Source: Euryodendron excelsum
Lineage: Eukaryota > Streptophyta > Magnoliopsida > Ericales > Pentaphylacaceae
Length of the DNA: 64,000 bases
Direction: 5' to 3'
NCBI GenBank assembly: GCA_033060915.1
Contig: CM065378.1
Span: forward strand, 6,920,001-6,984,000
The notes under the pieces are model-generated. The model saw nothing but the letters and a program-made list of their open reading frames with translations, searched no databases and was not told the DNA's origin. How positions within the stretch are numbered: the stretch's first letter is position 1; every line of letters starts with the position of its first letter. Made by a program: the position numbers and the translations under genes. Of the stretch, positions 1 to 12,393 are shown piece after piece.

Positions 1-1002
1 TTGGATGTGCAGGTACCAATACTTAAACTTCTGATAGGGACATGCAACAACTCCATTAAAAAAGGAGCGAGTAAAGCTAAAGCCAACACAACAATAAGTA
101 CGCATAGATTTGGCAATTTATTTGGACTTCAGAAAAAGACCTCCTCTTGATTGTTATAATTGTTATTATTTTGGATAAGCATTGTTATTATAATCGTTAG
201 GAGAGTGTGTGTATATATATACATAAATTTTTTGGTAGGTCGGGGATTCTTATAATATTCCATTTCTTTACAAGAAGGCTTGGTATTCTAATCCCAAATG
301 ACACACAAATGTTTGGTTTTAAGTCTCTAATTCGCTAACCCACATCACAAAATGGGGCAAACTGAGCAAAATTTCTTATAACAGTGCCTAATAGAGGAGG
401 TAGGTTGGCAGTCCTACCCACGACACCAATAATTTGAGCGAAATATATGACATATTCTTCAATTGTTTCACAACCAACTTAATTTACTGCCCAATATTAT
501 TTTAAACATTTTACTGATTGGGAACTAAATTACGGAGTGATTGTGTACGTAGTTGTTAAGCCATTTGGTATGATATACTACTTTTACTATAGAAAATAAA
601 ATTTAAAGCTAATATGATAGTCCATTTATTTGGTATGATGGTACATTTATTTAGAAAGAAATCAGAGTACAAAGCAATATTTACCGCAATACAAGGCGCA
701 TCTCAGTGTTTCTATTTTACATCATGTCATGCCATGAAAATGAACCTTACTCATCAACTTGTACAATTGGTGCACACTAATTTATTTTACTACTTCATCT
801 TATTTTAAGTTCAATAGTAAATGTGCTTCATGTGAAAGAAGAATGAATAATTGTAGTTTTTCTTATATAGCACTAATTTTAAGAATAGTCATGTTATTTA
901 GTTGAGGGAATTGTCTTATTTCATGAATAGTTCCATTTCCAATTAAATAATTCAAAATACTTGATTCTAAACAAAGTGAGTCCAATTTTTTTTTTTAGTA
1001 CG
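1..1002. other. AT-rich intergenic stretch
   Basis: No credible exon, RNA gene or complete transposon was recognised. Short open frames here have no family motif and look like chance. Confidence 0.5.
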
Positions 1003-1115
1003 TCGAAGGCCAAAGCTCTAAAAAAGAGGATGAGAATGAGTTAAATCTATGACCTAAGGCGTAGGTAGTTGCACCACTTATGAATAGGCTAACTCTGCTC
1101 CTTAGTGAGTTCAAA
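1003..1115 (-). repeat. SINE-like tRNA-derived fragment, reverse orientation
   Basis: Read on the minus strand, this holds a tRNA-like head: an A-box-like stretch (GAGTTAGCCTATTCATAAG) followed by a degenerate B box (GGTCATAGATTTAACTC). Similar heads occur in plant SINEs. No clear tail or target duplication was found, so it is a fragment or a very old copy. Confidence 0.35.
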
Positions 1116-1257
1116 TTTTTGTTGGTGTTTGATAGAATAGATTTGTAATCTTCTAGTTTTAAAACTAACATTTTTATTTTTAAATAAATCAAATTTAAAT
1201 TTTCATAAAAATGTACAATTTATAAAATCTTAGTTGTTTTAATTATAAAGCTAGACG

Positions 1258-1410
1258 AGGAATGATGTTGGCCTGGTGGTTAGAAGGGTCCTCACTCACA
1301 CATCTAGTTGGGTTCGACTCACTGCCGCTTCTCCTTGCAAGTGCCCCTTCTCCTTGCAAGTGTGATGCCCTGCCCTTTTTAACTCTTAATTGTTGAAAAA
1401 AAAAAACATA
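1258..1410 (+). mobile_element. tRNA-derived SINE
   Basis: An A box (TGGCCTGGTGGTTAG) is followed about 35 bases later by a B box (GGTTCGACTC), then a short tRNA-unrelated body containing two copies of a TTCTCCTTGCAAGTG unit, and a terminal A run at about 1396-1406. CTAGAC occurs just before the element (1251) and again after it (1414), a possible short target duplication. This is the layout of a plant SINE copied by LINE machinery from an RNA polymerase III transcript. Confidence 0.6.
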
Positions 1411-3580
1411 CAACTAGACACATCCAACCATTCAAGATGGTAAATGGGTTAAATTTTAAATAGCTATTCACATTTTCCAGACAACCAAAAATGCCCTTAC
1501 TGAAAAACCTCATTTGGCATAACACGTTCAAAATGGATATTGCATAAGATACAACCACTTTTTAATAATTTTTTTTTTAATAATTTTTTTTTATAACTTT
1601 TAGTAGAAAAGTTAAAAGCATTAACTAAAAGCTTATGAAAGTAGAAAATTTGCAAAAAAAATAGTTAAATAAACCTATCAATGAGTTATTGATATTTTAA
1701 AGCTAAAAATTCAAAATGAAGAATAACAAATCGTAATAAAATTTTTGTTTCACAGATGGCTAGTAATAGAAATTTATTATTCTACTATTTCTTCCAATTA
1801 ACCCTGTTTTATTTTGTTCTTTTTATTTTGCTTTTTTTCCCAAATGATGCATCATTTTCGTTGACTTGGAAAGTCATTTTCAACTATCCATATAGCTTGG
1901 TGGGTGGTATTAATTTATGCCATCTCACGGAGGGCACTGTGAGAAAAATCATAAACGTGAATAGAGTGGCCTCAAGTCAGACTTGAATACGAAAGATTTC
2001 AACAATTCTGGCAAGACAAAATCATATAGCTACACGAATAATGCTATAAAAATTAGAAAACAACATAATTTTTTTTTGTATTATTCTAATTTAATTTTTT
2101 TTTATATAAATGTGATTTAAGATCAAAATTTTCTTTAAATTTAAGAAATATACAATTACTCTATCTTGACTTACCAAACAGATACTTATATGTATTAAGA
2201 TAACCTTATGATTAATTATATTTAGCATAATACACTTTACCCGAAATTTCACTTTGTTCTCTCTCTTTTTCAATTGTAACAATCAACCCCTACACATACA
2301 ATGAGGTTTCAATGTGAACCTTTCGTTAGCTGTTTTTGTCCAATTGACAAAAAACGCTGATTAGTGAAAAATTATTTTGGACGAAAAATGCCGACTGGTG
2401 GAAAAACAAGATCTTGAAATGAGAATTCGAATGAAGTGGGGAACTAATCTATTAGTCAATTATTTTATTTGCCCTTAAAAATGACATGTGAAGGTACAAT
2501 AAATATTTTTATACATGACAAACAGAAGATCTATCCTAATTTTTTTTTATTTTTATACAAAGCAATGGGAAAAGAAAGAGGCCGACGAGAGTTTGATCCG
2601 TCACCCAATGAATGGGTCCGTTACACCTCTTTCATCGGGGCAGACCAAATAAATAGGTCCACTCTACTATTTGAACATAGTAATTAAAAGATTAGGTTCT
2701 AACGTGATATTTCAGATGAAATACCAGCATTTGGGTGGGGATATAAGTGTAATTCACTCAAAACTTTTTCTGAAATGTGCCTACGATTTGCGTGGGGACA
2801 TAAGATCCGTACGCCGCTCTGCTTTTAATAGTCGGTTGGGCCCCGCCATTTGTACCCGCGCCCGCTAGACGGAAAGCATGTCGGTGGAGCGCCGGGTGTG
2901 TGGTGGTCCGCTCCAACTCCGTCGCTGAAACATAGTTTGAAAAGAAAAAAACCATAAATACATGTACGCTTATGTAAAACAAAAAACCAGGTATCATATC
3001 ATCGAACTGGTAACTATTCAACTCCGATAAATATTTAAGAACTATCTTTGCTAAATTTGATCATGCTTCATGAATTTCCTTTTGCATTTTTATTTATATT
3101 TTTTGTTGCATGGTGATCTTGTGGACAGAAGTTGACAACAATTTAATTCAATTCGATGATTTATTTTGGCTGTTACGTGTAGCTCCTTTTTTAATAAAAA
3201 ATGTTTTCTCCCATTGAGTGGTGGATACATGCTTTTATAAAATTATTTTTACATATTCATTTTTTACAATAACCAAAATAAAAAATAATTTGTGTTTTAC
3301 AAATATCTATCATTTTCTTCTCATTCTTTCAAATTAACAATAAATAAATAAATTTAGTTTCTTTCACTATAATTTTTTTCATTGCACAAACTCAAAATTC
3401 AAAGATGATAAGGGCGATTAACCTCACACTGGAATTAGTTTACGACAAACAATAAATAGAAAAAAGTTTGACCACCGAATGAATTTTTTTTAAAGATAAA
3501 CGCCAGAGGAAATCCCTTTTGGTTAATATCGTAGCATAGGCCCTTCAATACGTGCAACTGTAAGTCTTGGACTTGTGCAG
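1411..3580. other. Intergenic stretch, nothing recognised
   Basis: AT-rich sequence with homopolymer runs. A GC-richer island at about 2580-2930 contains short open frames with no recognisable domain or splice pattern. No gene is supported. Confidence 0.4.
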
Positions 3581-3585
3581 CAGTG

Positions 3586-3960
3586 GGGAGTTAAATTTAT
3601 ACCTAAAATTTGAATATAATTTGTCTAGACAATAGTGACTCATTCTATCAACCAACTGCGCTAACTCTGAGGAGTTAAACTCATGATTAACTAGGTGGAG
3701 CAAACTTATGCCTAAAGTTTAAATACAATTTGTTTAGAAAAAAGAGGCTCATCCTACCAATCAACCGCTCTAGCACTTGAAACTTAGCCTCAAGAGTTAA
3801 ATCCATTATTAAACAAGTGAAAACAAACATATGCCTAAAGCTTGAATATGATTCATTTATATAATAGAGGCTTGTTCTACCAACGGCATTAGGGGTTGAG
3901 AGTTGGCCTCAGATTTTGAATCCATGATTAGCCAAGGAGCAAACCCACTTACCCACAAAG
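3586..3960. repeat. Degenerate tandem repeat of about 110-120 bases, 3 to 4 units
   Basis: Three related units begin at about 3586, 3696 and 3817, with a partial fourth at about 3937. Each has a GGAG-CAAACTTATGCCTAAAG-like opening, a TTGAATA-AATTTGTTTA segment, a tRNA-like CTACCAA-CAAC-GC-CTA segment, and a GAGTTAAATCCATGATTAA ending. The tRNA-like segment suggests a tandemly expanded SINE-type sequence. Confidence 0.5.
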
Positions 3961-4437
3961 CTTACCCCAGAGTTTTACGGCAAACAATTGCTCTTACATT
4001 CCACTAATGATGATTTCCCAAAGGTGTCCCATTCTCCTAACCAAAAGCACAGGATTTCTCTAACCACCTGTCAAAATTCATTTCCTTTCTTTCCTTCCCA
4101 CCTTTAATTACCAAACAAAAGAAAATGATAGGAGGAAAGTAAAGCAAAAGATTCTTCAGGGTCCCACTCGTGTGCTTGGTCACTCCGAGTCCGAGCTGAC
4201 ATAGTGCACCTAAACGCGCCAGATTACTCCGTTTAGGAATAAGAGTAATTATAGGCTTATAGCTAACTAAAAATAAGATAATTCAATAATATGGTATGTT
4301 TTGTTCTCGTTCACTTACTGTCTTAAATTCCCAAAATGGGCTTCAAACTTCACCTGAATTACAGGCAACACCTCCGAAGAGAAATGTAAATACTCTGTAA
4401 TGCTGGTGGCATATATAGTAGTACAAATATGAAGTGA

Positions 4438-5010
4438 GGGTGTGCATGGGGTGTCGGGTCGGATTTGTACTAAACTCGCCTAATCTTGATTGGTTCTAAA
4501 ATTATAAACTTAGAATTGAATTGAATCTTTCATGAAATTGAATCGAATCAATACGAGTCGGTTTGAGTTGGTTCGGTTCGATTTTATAACTCAAATTGGC
4601 TCGGATCACGATCGGTTGTATTGTGACAGGTCCATTTTTATTATACAAAACATAATTTATTTATTTAAAAATTTAAAATATATGATTAATTTTGTATCCT
4701 TAATTTTTAAAAAAATTTAATAAATCAATGTATAAAAAACAAATTAATAATAATTAAATTTAAATAATTATGATTTAAAGATATATACATAATATATATA
4801 AACTTTTATGATATATCAATTCGGTTCTTGAGTTAGTTCTTGGTTTAGTTTGATTCTAAGTAGTTTTGGTCCATAAAATGCGAACCTGAAAATGCAAACC
4901 AAAATAATTGAGTTTCAGTTTTACACCCAAAATTGAACTGAACGTTTAATATACTTAACCAAACCGATCTAAAAAAAGTCGAGTTGGTTTGATTTTTTAA
5001 TTATTTTTTG
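4438..5010. mobile_element. Non-autonomous DNA element with GGGTGTGCA end
   Basis: It begins GGGTGTGCATGGGG and carries repeated GGTTCGGTTCG- and AACCGA-type words in both orientations, closing with a TTTTGCACTTC end. A second copy lies at 23847-24372, where the termini are clearer. There is no coding capacity. The transposase superfamily was not determined. Confidence 0.45.
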
Positions 5011-5129
5011 CACTTCAAATATGAACCACCTGGACTCGTTGTCATTGACTGAAAAGTCAAGGTCTCTCCTGAAAACAGAAAATCGAAAATTTGACTAATT
5101 AAAAATAAGTAAAAAAAACGAAAGGAAAA

Positions 5130-5280
5130 ACGAGAGAGAGAGAGAGAGAGAGAGGACAGAAAGGGGAATGCCTTGCTTTTATTCTTTCATTCATTCGCAG
5201 TCGGTCATTCTTAGCACGCAGCCTTTCTTCGTCCCCAATTACACCTCCATTGACTCTCGCTCTCTCTCTCTCTCTAAATA
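5130..5280 (+). promoter_or_regulatory. GA and CT microsatellites in promoter/5' leader
   Basis: A (GA)n run at about 5131-5153 and a (CT)n run at about 5262-5276 lie 200-340 bases before the start codon of the membrane protein gene. CT/GA-rich tracts are common around plant transcription starts and in 5' leaders. No single TATA box could be chosen with confidence. Confidence 0.4.
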
Positions 5281-5447
5281 TCTGTATAGTTTTTTATTAT
5301 ATGTGTATGCAATGCCCTACACGACATGATGGGAAGGTTAGCGAGACTATAGGACCTCTCTCTATATGTATAGGTACATGTACATATAAAGTACTCTCTA
5401 GAGGTAGCCAAATCTTAGGATGGAATCCCTTCATTTGCGGTTCCTGA

Positions 5448-5531
5448 ATGGAGATTTCTAGAGCAGCCGCAGATGAAGATGTCATTCGTTGCTCAGTTCG
5501 TTTTCTTTATTGCTGTGTCCACTTCTCTTAG
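5448..5531 (+). promoter_or_regulatory. Overlapping upstream open reading frame (27 codons)
   Basis: An ATG at 5448 opens a 27-codon frame that ends at TAG 5529-5531. It starts 25 bases before the main ATG at 5473 and runs through it in another frame. If the transcript starts upstream of 5448, ribosomes using this ATG would miss the main start, which would reduce translation. Whether it is in the mRNA is not shown. Confidence 0.45.
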
Positions 5532-8500
5532 CTCCATTTTAGCTCTCTCTCCTCCTTCCTCTGTACAACGCAGAGATTCTCTCAAGTTGAGCTTAGGTTC
5601 GTTATTCAATCTTTACTCTCTTCTTTATGTAACTAATTAGTTTTCTTTAGGAACGATGGCGTCATTTTCCTTGGTTTTTGTAGTGTGAGAATTGAGTTGG
5701 CAGTTCAAGATTTGGATTTGTGATAATGGGTTTTGTCTTTGATTTTGGAATTTGTGAAGGAGAAGAGAATTTGGGGCCATGGAAAGATAGAATCTTGAGT
5801 ACGGCAACGCCAGCGCCAGGGCCTGCCAGCGATTCAACGAGCACACTTGTGTTGGCGGCGAATAGGACGAAGAGGCCGGACATTCTTCGCGCCTTTAGGC
5901 GATATCGAGGTGGATGGGACATTGCCAACAAGCATTACTGGGCTGTAAGTCCTTTCTTTCTTTTTTTCCCACTCTGGTAGGATTGCTCTGTTGATAGCTA
6001 CAGTAAAAATTGATTCTTGATTTGGCATTGATGTTTATTGATGTTTACATATGTAGGTATGAATTGTGATATGTGTGCACAATGTATCCTCTGTTTTGGT
6101 ATTCAAAGATCAGTCTTGTATTGAATTGCTGAAACTTGCCTGGTATATGCCCAAGCCTATGGTTGGTGTTGCTGCAATTTTACTGGAAATGCAAATGATC
6201 TTGAAAAAGCACCTTACATGAGGATAAATGTTATAGACTTTAGATTGGGAGTTCAATTTTGGTTGTTTTAGCGTATTTCGTATGACCAATCAGCAGGTTG
6301 CCTGCCTGAAGAAAAGGACAAGATCTTTTGGATCATCCTGAGTTCCAGTAACAAAATCTGAATTCTGGGAAACAAGAAACATGGTTGGCTGAAATAAAAT
6401 TGTGAAACAATTTCAAGAGGCATTTATGTTGAATATGCTAATCACGATATTGGAATACTTTGAACTGATATGTAAAAGAAATTTCCATACAGACTTACCA
6501 AAAGAAAAAGATGAAGAAATTTCCGTACAAGTGTTGGTAGATGGTCCATTCTCAGCCCAGGTAAAGTCCATCTTGTTGTGATAGAAATGACCAAGGACAA
6601 ATTAGTTTTACTAGAAAATGTATCCTGTGAAACTTTCATTGTCATAGCCTAAGGTACACAGTTCCTGCATGCAAGACTGCACACGTTCCCACTTTGATGT
6701 TGCCCGCAATGGATAACCTATTTACTAGGGTGAGGAACCTTGAAGTTCTTCCTCCTGCATTATAAGGTGGCTCAGGGAAGCTGGTATTGGACGTGATGGT
6801 TGATTATCGCGATTTTAATAATTTGCACTAAATTTTTCAAGACAAGATAGTGTCCGTAATGAATTATTGGTTTAATTGCCCGAAAAAAAGATGGAGGCAG
6901 TATCAGAAAATTTGTGCTTTTGTGATAAATTTAACTGTACAGATGCCAATGTTAGGGAATAGTCATGCTTTGCTATTTATCAAACAGCGAAGAAAGATTA
7001 TTTTGCATATCATTCTGGCCATTGTGTTTTGATGTAGTGTCTAAATAAATTGATTTTGGTTGTGATAAATTTAATTCTACGGATGCCAATGCTAGTGAAT
7101 TTTCTGTGCTTTCATTCTATTCCTAGTAGCCAACTCATACATTGCTTTTTTTTATCAGATTGCAAAGAAAGTTTATTTTGCATATCATTCTGACCATTTT
7201 ATATGTAGTCTGTTGGATTTACAGGGGCTGTTGCTTTTATTCTTGCTGTTCTCTGGTTTGTTTCTTTTGGTTTGGCTCTTCTTGTACATCATTGCTGTGG
7301 ATGGAGAATAAAGGTCGAAGGCAGGGGGTCACACTTGTCACAAAGGATATGTTTGATACTGCTTATTATCTTCACGTGTGCTGCAGCGTAATAATCTGAA
7401 CTCTGACCTTCTAATACATTCCAACCAATTTTCAAGCTTTATTATTGGGTCTTCATCTACCTTAAAACTCTACTTCTGACATTATGTATTCCTTACTTGT
7501 TTGACAATTATTCATCTGAAATTGATATTATTCTAAATAAAAACTGCAGATCCCCTGGCTTTAAGGTTTTTAGTACTCTCTCTCACACAAGCCACGCAGT
7601 TTGTCTGCACTTGGTTATATATGCTTGTGATGTGATAATATATTAGATGGTATTACGAAAAGAAACCCAGAGGGAAATTTCATTCATTTTGTTCCCACAT
7701 CTTTGATTTGTCAATGGACTATGTTCTTGACACATTAAGTCATTAGATTATTTTTTTCTTTTGGTTTCTGTTTTTGTTTTTAACTTTTTGAAGGCAAGGG
7801 CTGTTAGCTGCCTAAAAGTCATGGTATCAAATTTATAGTGAATGTTTAATTACTGAATGAGGTGCTTCCATGTGAGAGATTGTAATGTGTACAAACGAAT
7901 TTGCTAAACATTTGTTGTTATTTGGTTTAGCTGAACATTTATTGCTTATTTCCTCTGCCTTTGTTTCTTGGTGTTCCACTTGTCAAATAGTGAATTTGTT
8001 AACTTGGATCCCATGATTATTTTACATCTTAACTTCCTGGTCTATTGTTAAATGTTAACAGATCTTCTCTTTCCATCACCCAGGATTGGATGTATACTTC
8101 TTTCTGTTGGACAGGGTCAATTCCATGGTGAAGCGATTCATACTTTGAAGTATGTTGTGAACCAGTCAGACTACACTGTGCAAACACTTAGAAATGTGAC
8201 AGAGTACCTATCACTTGCAAAAACCATTAATGTGGCCCAGGTTTTCCTTCCTTCAGATGTCAAAGATGAAATTGACAAGTTGAATGCAGATTTAAATACT
8301 GCAGCAGATACATTGAGCCAGAAAACAAGCAAAAATTCTGGAAAAATACAGAGAGTCTTCAATGCAGTGTATGAGTTCCTAGCTTGGTAATAATGTCATA
8401 TTTTTAGCTTTTGTATTAAACTCACAATGTTGACAGGTGAAAAACTTTATTGCAGGCGATCATCATTGATCACTGTTGCGGCATTGATGCTGCTTCTAAC

Positions 8501-10972
8501 TCTTCTTGGTCTTTGTATGTGTCATTGAAAAATCACATTTACTGTTTCTTGCATATTGATTTTACTCTTGCAGTCAACTCTTCTTGTTCTTTCCCACTTA
8601 CTGATGGATTTTGTTTTATTTTATTGCAGTCTTGTCCATCCTTGGGCACCAACTTGCAATTCACATGTAAGATCTCTCTGCATTTAGTTTGTTCATTCAA
8701 CATTCAAAGAGTAAACAGTGTTTGAAATACAGGATAGTTTTCGATGTTTCTATATCTGATTCAACCCTCAAATTGGTGCAGATTCATTGTTAGCGGATGG
8801 TTACTTGTGGCAGTCACATTCATTCTTTGCGGAACTTTTGTCATACTCAACAAGTAAGATATTGAATGTTATGCATGCCTGTGCTTTTAAGTTTCCTTCT
8901 CCTAAAGCAACTTTAGTAAAGTAAAGAGGGGGGGGGGGGGGGGGGGGGGGGGTGGGGGGTTGAGAAAGCATTTTCTTTTCACAAACTTTCTACGCCTGCA
9001 ATGCTTTTAATTTAATTTGTTTTCACAAACTTTCTACGCCTGCAATGCTTTTAATTTAATTTGTTTTTTTGTAGTACTCGGTGTGAAGATATATTTTACC
9101 CAGTCTATATCCTGGCTCTTCTTCTTCTTCTTCTTCTTCTTATTATTATTATTATTGTTGTTGTTGTTGTTTTGCCGTCGATGGCCCATTAGTGGCATGT
9201 TTTCCTTTATTTGACCACACAACTGCTTGGTTTTACCCATCTAGCCTTTCACTATTGAGCATATGCTCGCAGATTTTTAGAGTTCACTTCTCCTCTCCTT
9301 TTTCTTCTTTTTAACAAAATTGTTTTGTCGCCTATGTAATTTTTATCATCATAATAGTGAACTCCAACAGTTCATATGATTCACCACGAAAAAATCTTGC
9401 ATTTGTTGTGATTCTTATTTTGGCTTTTTCAAGTTTGGACAAAAAGCTGGATGCTTAGTTCAATATGCTAACTCCATTTACTGACAGAGGAGATGACTTA
9501 TAATGTGTTACAGTGCAATTTCTGACACCTGTATGGCTATGGGAGAATGGGTAGATAATCCCCATGCAGAGACTGCTCTTAGCAACATCCTTCCATGTGT
9601 CAACCAGAGAACCACAAACCAGACGCTCATTCAGAGTAAACAAGTCACCACTGATATTGTAAATGTTGTCAACCAGTTCATATACACCTTTGCAGACACA
9701 AATCCGCCTCCTCAGGCCAATATTAGTTACTACAATCAATCTGGGCCTTTGATGCCACCTCTTTGTTACCCATATGATAATCAGCTGCAAGTTAGCCAGT
9801 GTGCTCCCTCAGAGGTGTCTATAGTAAATGCTTCTTCGGTATGTGGTCTTTTACTGTTACATTGATTTTTTATTTTCATTATTATTTTCATAGACAGGGT
9901 TTAAACCTTAGGCTTATCAGTCCCTATCATGTTTTGGGCCTTTTCCACGCTCGAATGTTATCATCATGGGGAAGTTTATTGTGAAAGTCATTCCATGACA
10001 GCAGTCACAGTTATTTGATCTGGTAAGATAAAATGCCGGCACTCTTGTTCAAGTGGAACTAACCAAGACTTCAAAGTCTCTGGCGTTTTGAGACCAACAC
10101 CTTGGTTTCCACTTCGTGTTCTACTGGTCAATTTGATTTGAAACTGGAAGTCAATGGACATTCTGAGCCCACTCGACAGCTGTTCTTATGTTGTCCTTCA
10201 TGCTGGTTGCAGTGTTTTTGGCTTATATTATGCATACGCAGCCCCCTCTCTCACAAAGTGGGACCAAATTCTCAATTTTCTTTTTCTGTTTCTCCAAAAA
10301 ATTCTAACCAAATGCTTGGAGTTATTCCAGGAGTACATTGGAAACTGGCCAATGGTGGAATTCTAATGATTTTCACATGGCTGAATACAAAAATAACGTG
10401 TTCGTGTTTTCTTTGTTGCGATGCTAACTGTAAATCAAACACTTACTGATTCAAAGTGAATTTCTAAAGAATGGAGAAACAAATTATTATCTCACTGTGA
10501 AGCTTGTTCAATCTAATTTGTTGTGTACATATTACAGGTATGGCAGAATTTCACTTGCACGGTGTCAGCATCTGGTTTATGCACGAGCATTGGGAGGGTG
10601 ACTCCAGACATGTACGGGCAGTTGGTGGCAGCAGTTAATATAAGTATTGCGCTTCAGCTCTATACCCCTCCATTACTTAGTCTCCAGGATTGCAATTTTG
10701 TACAAGACACTTTCAGGAATATCACCTTGGATTACTGTCGTCCCCTGGAGAATTATCTCCGAATGGTAAATGCAGGATTGGCCCTCATCTCAGTAGGAGT
10801 CATGCTATGTCTTGCCCTCTGGTTACTCTACGCAAACCACCTCCAAAGGGAGGAAGTGTTTGCAAAGCTATCGTTAAGAATAAAAGGCAGCTGCACTTAC
10901 ACGAACAGTTGCAAGAATAACAGCAACACTGATGTGGCATCAAGAGGCACAACTCCAAGGAGTGGAGTCTAG
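5473..10972 (+). CDS. Multi-pass plant membrane protein of unknown function (9 exons, 566 aa)
   Basis: Exons: 5473-5596, 5760-5944, 7209-7387, 8084-8368, 8456-8514, 8630-8666, 8782-8853, 9514-9838, 10538-10972. All have GT-AG borders and compatible phases; together they give 1701 bases, 566 residues plus stop. Visible features: N-terminal signal peptide (about 5-24); membrane helices near 105-132, 151-172, 261-283, 289-311 and 500-520; and two extracytoplasmic cysteine- and N-glycosylation-site-rich loops (motifs YVVNQSDYT, EWVDNPHAETAL, YYNQSGP, PPLC). This matches from memory a plant family typified by Arabidopsis At2g12400, annotated only as a transmembrane or plasma membrane protein. No reaction is known. 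The start at 5473 precedes the signal peptide; 5479 is an alternative ATG. Intron 2 (1.26 kb) and intron 7 (660 bases) hold local duplications. Exon structure is strongly supported; function is not. Confidence 0.9.
6921..7208 (+). repeat. Tandem duplication with a duplicated 3' splice site (intron 2)
   Basis: Two copies start with TGTGATAAATTTAA at 6921 and 7061 (period 140). Both include GATGCCAATG, a CAAAGAAAG-like stretch and TTTTGCATATCATTCTG, and both end in a TGTAG acceptor: 7037 in copy 1, 7208 in copy 2. Only the second leads into the in-frame exon 3. Confidence 0.7.
8928..8959 (+). repeat. Poly-G tract in intron 7
   Basis: 25 uninterrupted G (8928-8952), one T, then 6 more G, about 75 bases after the exon 7 donor. 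G-runs of this length can form G-quadruplexes in the transcript and are prone to length errors in sequencing. Confidence 0.9.
8980..9067 (+). repeat. Two tandem copies of a 44-base unit in intron 7
   Basis: The unit begins CACAAACTTTCTACGCCTGC and occurs at 8980-9023 and 9024-9067 with essentially no differences, so the duplication is recent or was gene-converted. Confidence 0.85.
9118..9172 (+). repeat. Compound trinucleotide microsatellite (CTT)n(ATT)n(GTT)n
   Basis: Successive TTC, TTA and TTG trinucleotide blocks follow one another within intron 7. Confidence 0.85.
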
Positions 10973-11299
10973 AATACAGATATTCTACATATATATATAT
11001 ATATAGTTGCAGGAAGGGAAGATTAATATTTTGATTAAGGGGGTTTCTTTTACCCCTTGTTGGCTACAGAAATCAAGGTGGGGCGAAGCACCATTTTGAA
11101 TCTCAGGCTGCTAGCCGTGAGCTGTCTCTGACACTCTGTATGTCTGGTTGCCTATGTACAATAAGACTAATGCAACTCAGCTGATTTTCTTGTCCTCTCA
11201 ATTTTGACAAGTAAGTTGTATCGGTCATTAGAGTTCATTAGTAGACTCTTATGTGTAATTACTACTCGCCCGATGTAATTAGCCCGGAAGAAAGCATGT
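10973..11299 (+). other. 3' UTR and downstream flank of the membrane protein gene
   Basis: A (TA)n run at 10983-11004 lies just after the stop codon. An AATAAG at about 11159 could act as a poly(A) signal. Nothing else was recognised before the duplicated segment starts near 11300. Confidence 0.45.
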
Positions 11300-12333
11300 C
11301 TGTCTCAGGATAGTTAGGTTGGTACTGTGTGTTGGAAGGACATGAATGGTTAAAAAATAGGTTTAGTTTCAAGTATTGTGCTTTACAAGAATTGGACAGA
11401 AAATAAATACTCGTCACTAATCTCATGTACGTAATGTATTGGTTATATAACAAGTTCACGCAGTTTGATCAATTTTCTCCATTTCCTACTGAAATGCATT
11501 CCCAAAATTCAAATTCAAATATGTATTCAGTTGCATGAAAATAGTGTTTTGGCAGTGGAGAAGTCTTGGAATTAGTGAGACAGAGAGAGTATCTCCTTCT
11601 TAATTCCTCTCTTTCCCCGGAGCTGGGGTATGCACTATTTATAGTGTGTTTTTTTTTTTTTTCTGTAATTGAAGTTATATTTTTCAAAATGTTTCTGTTT
11701 GTTGTTTAGCCAAATCATCCTTGGTTCACAATAAATAAAAAAAAACTAAGACAATGTTAAGTGTGGTCGAAAATTTTCCTTAGACACACTTTCAAATTAT
11801 GCGAAATTGGTTAAATTAAAATTTTTTAATCATAATGTATAAGTTAATTAAAAGAAATTAAAAAAAAAAAACCCCCATCTTAGACAAGAAATTATAATCT
11901 GTTCGACAATGACATGCCACAAAGAAATTGTATGTCAATTTATCTGTTATTCTTCAATCGCCTAAAAATGTATAATATTTGCTGCTTTTGCCAATTTCTG
12001 GAGAATTAGATGCGATAGTTTCTTATGACAAATCCTAAATCGGTCAAACCAAGTGGTACCTGAACCTGAAGGTACCATACAAGTAAAACACAAGCTTTTC
12101 AAGTCTTATCAACCTTATATAGTTATTAGATACTTGAATACAATAAAATTAAATTAGCTTTCTCCTCCAGTCTTATACTTGGTCACTGCTTCAATGGGAT
12201 TATTAAATAGGCAAGTAATTAATCTGTGCGTGACTTCACAACAATCCATGCAACGTTTAAGTTTACTAGCAGTCCGTCAAATTCCAAGAATGTCCATTAA
12301 ATGAGACATTGGATAGTACTCCCTGCCGGCCTC

Positions 12334-12343
12334 TATATATATA
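12334..12343 (+). promoter_or_regulatory. TATA box, glycine-rich gene copy A
   Basis: TATATATATA followed by GCCAACCATCCCA, about 50 bases before the ATG. The same block precedes copy B at 18530. Confidence 0.6.
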
Positions 12344-12393
12344 GCCAACCATCCCACCCCTCTTGGAGCATCCTGTAATTGAACACATACCAA

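Noticed and set aside
2570..3021. GC-rich island with open frames on both strands
   Set aside because: Short frames without motifs; probably a remnant of an unidentified repeat.
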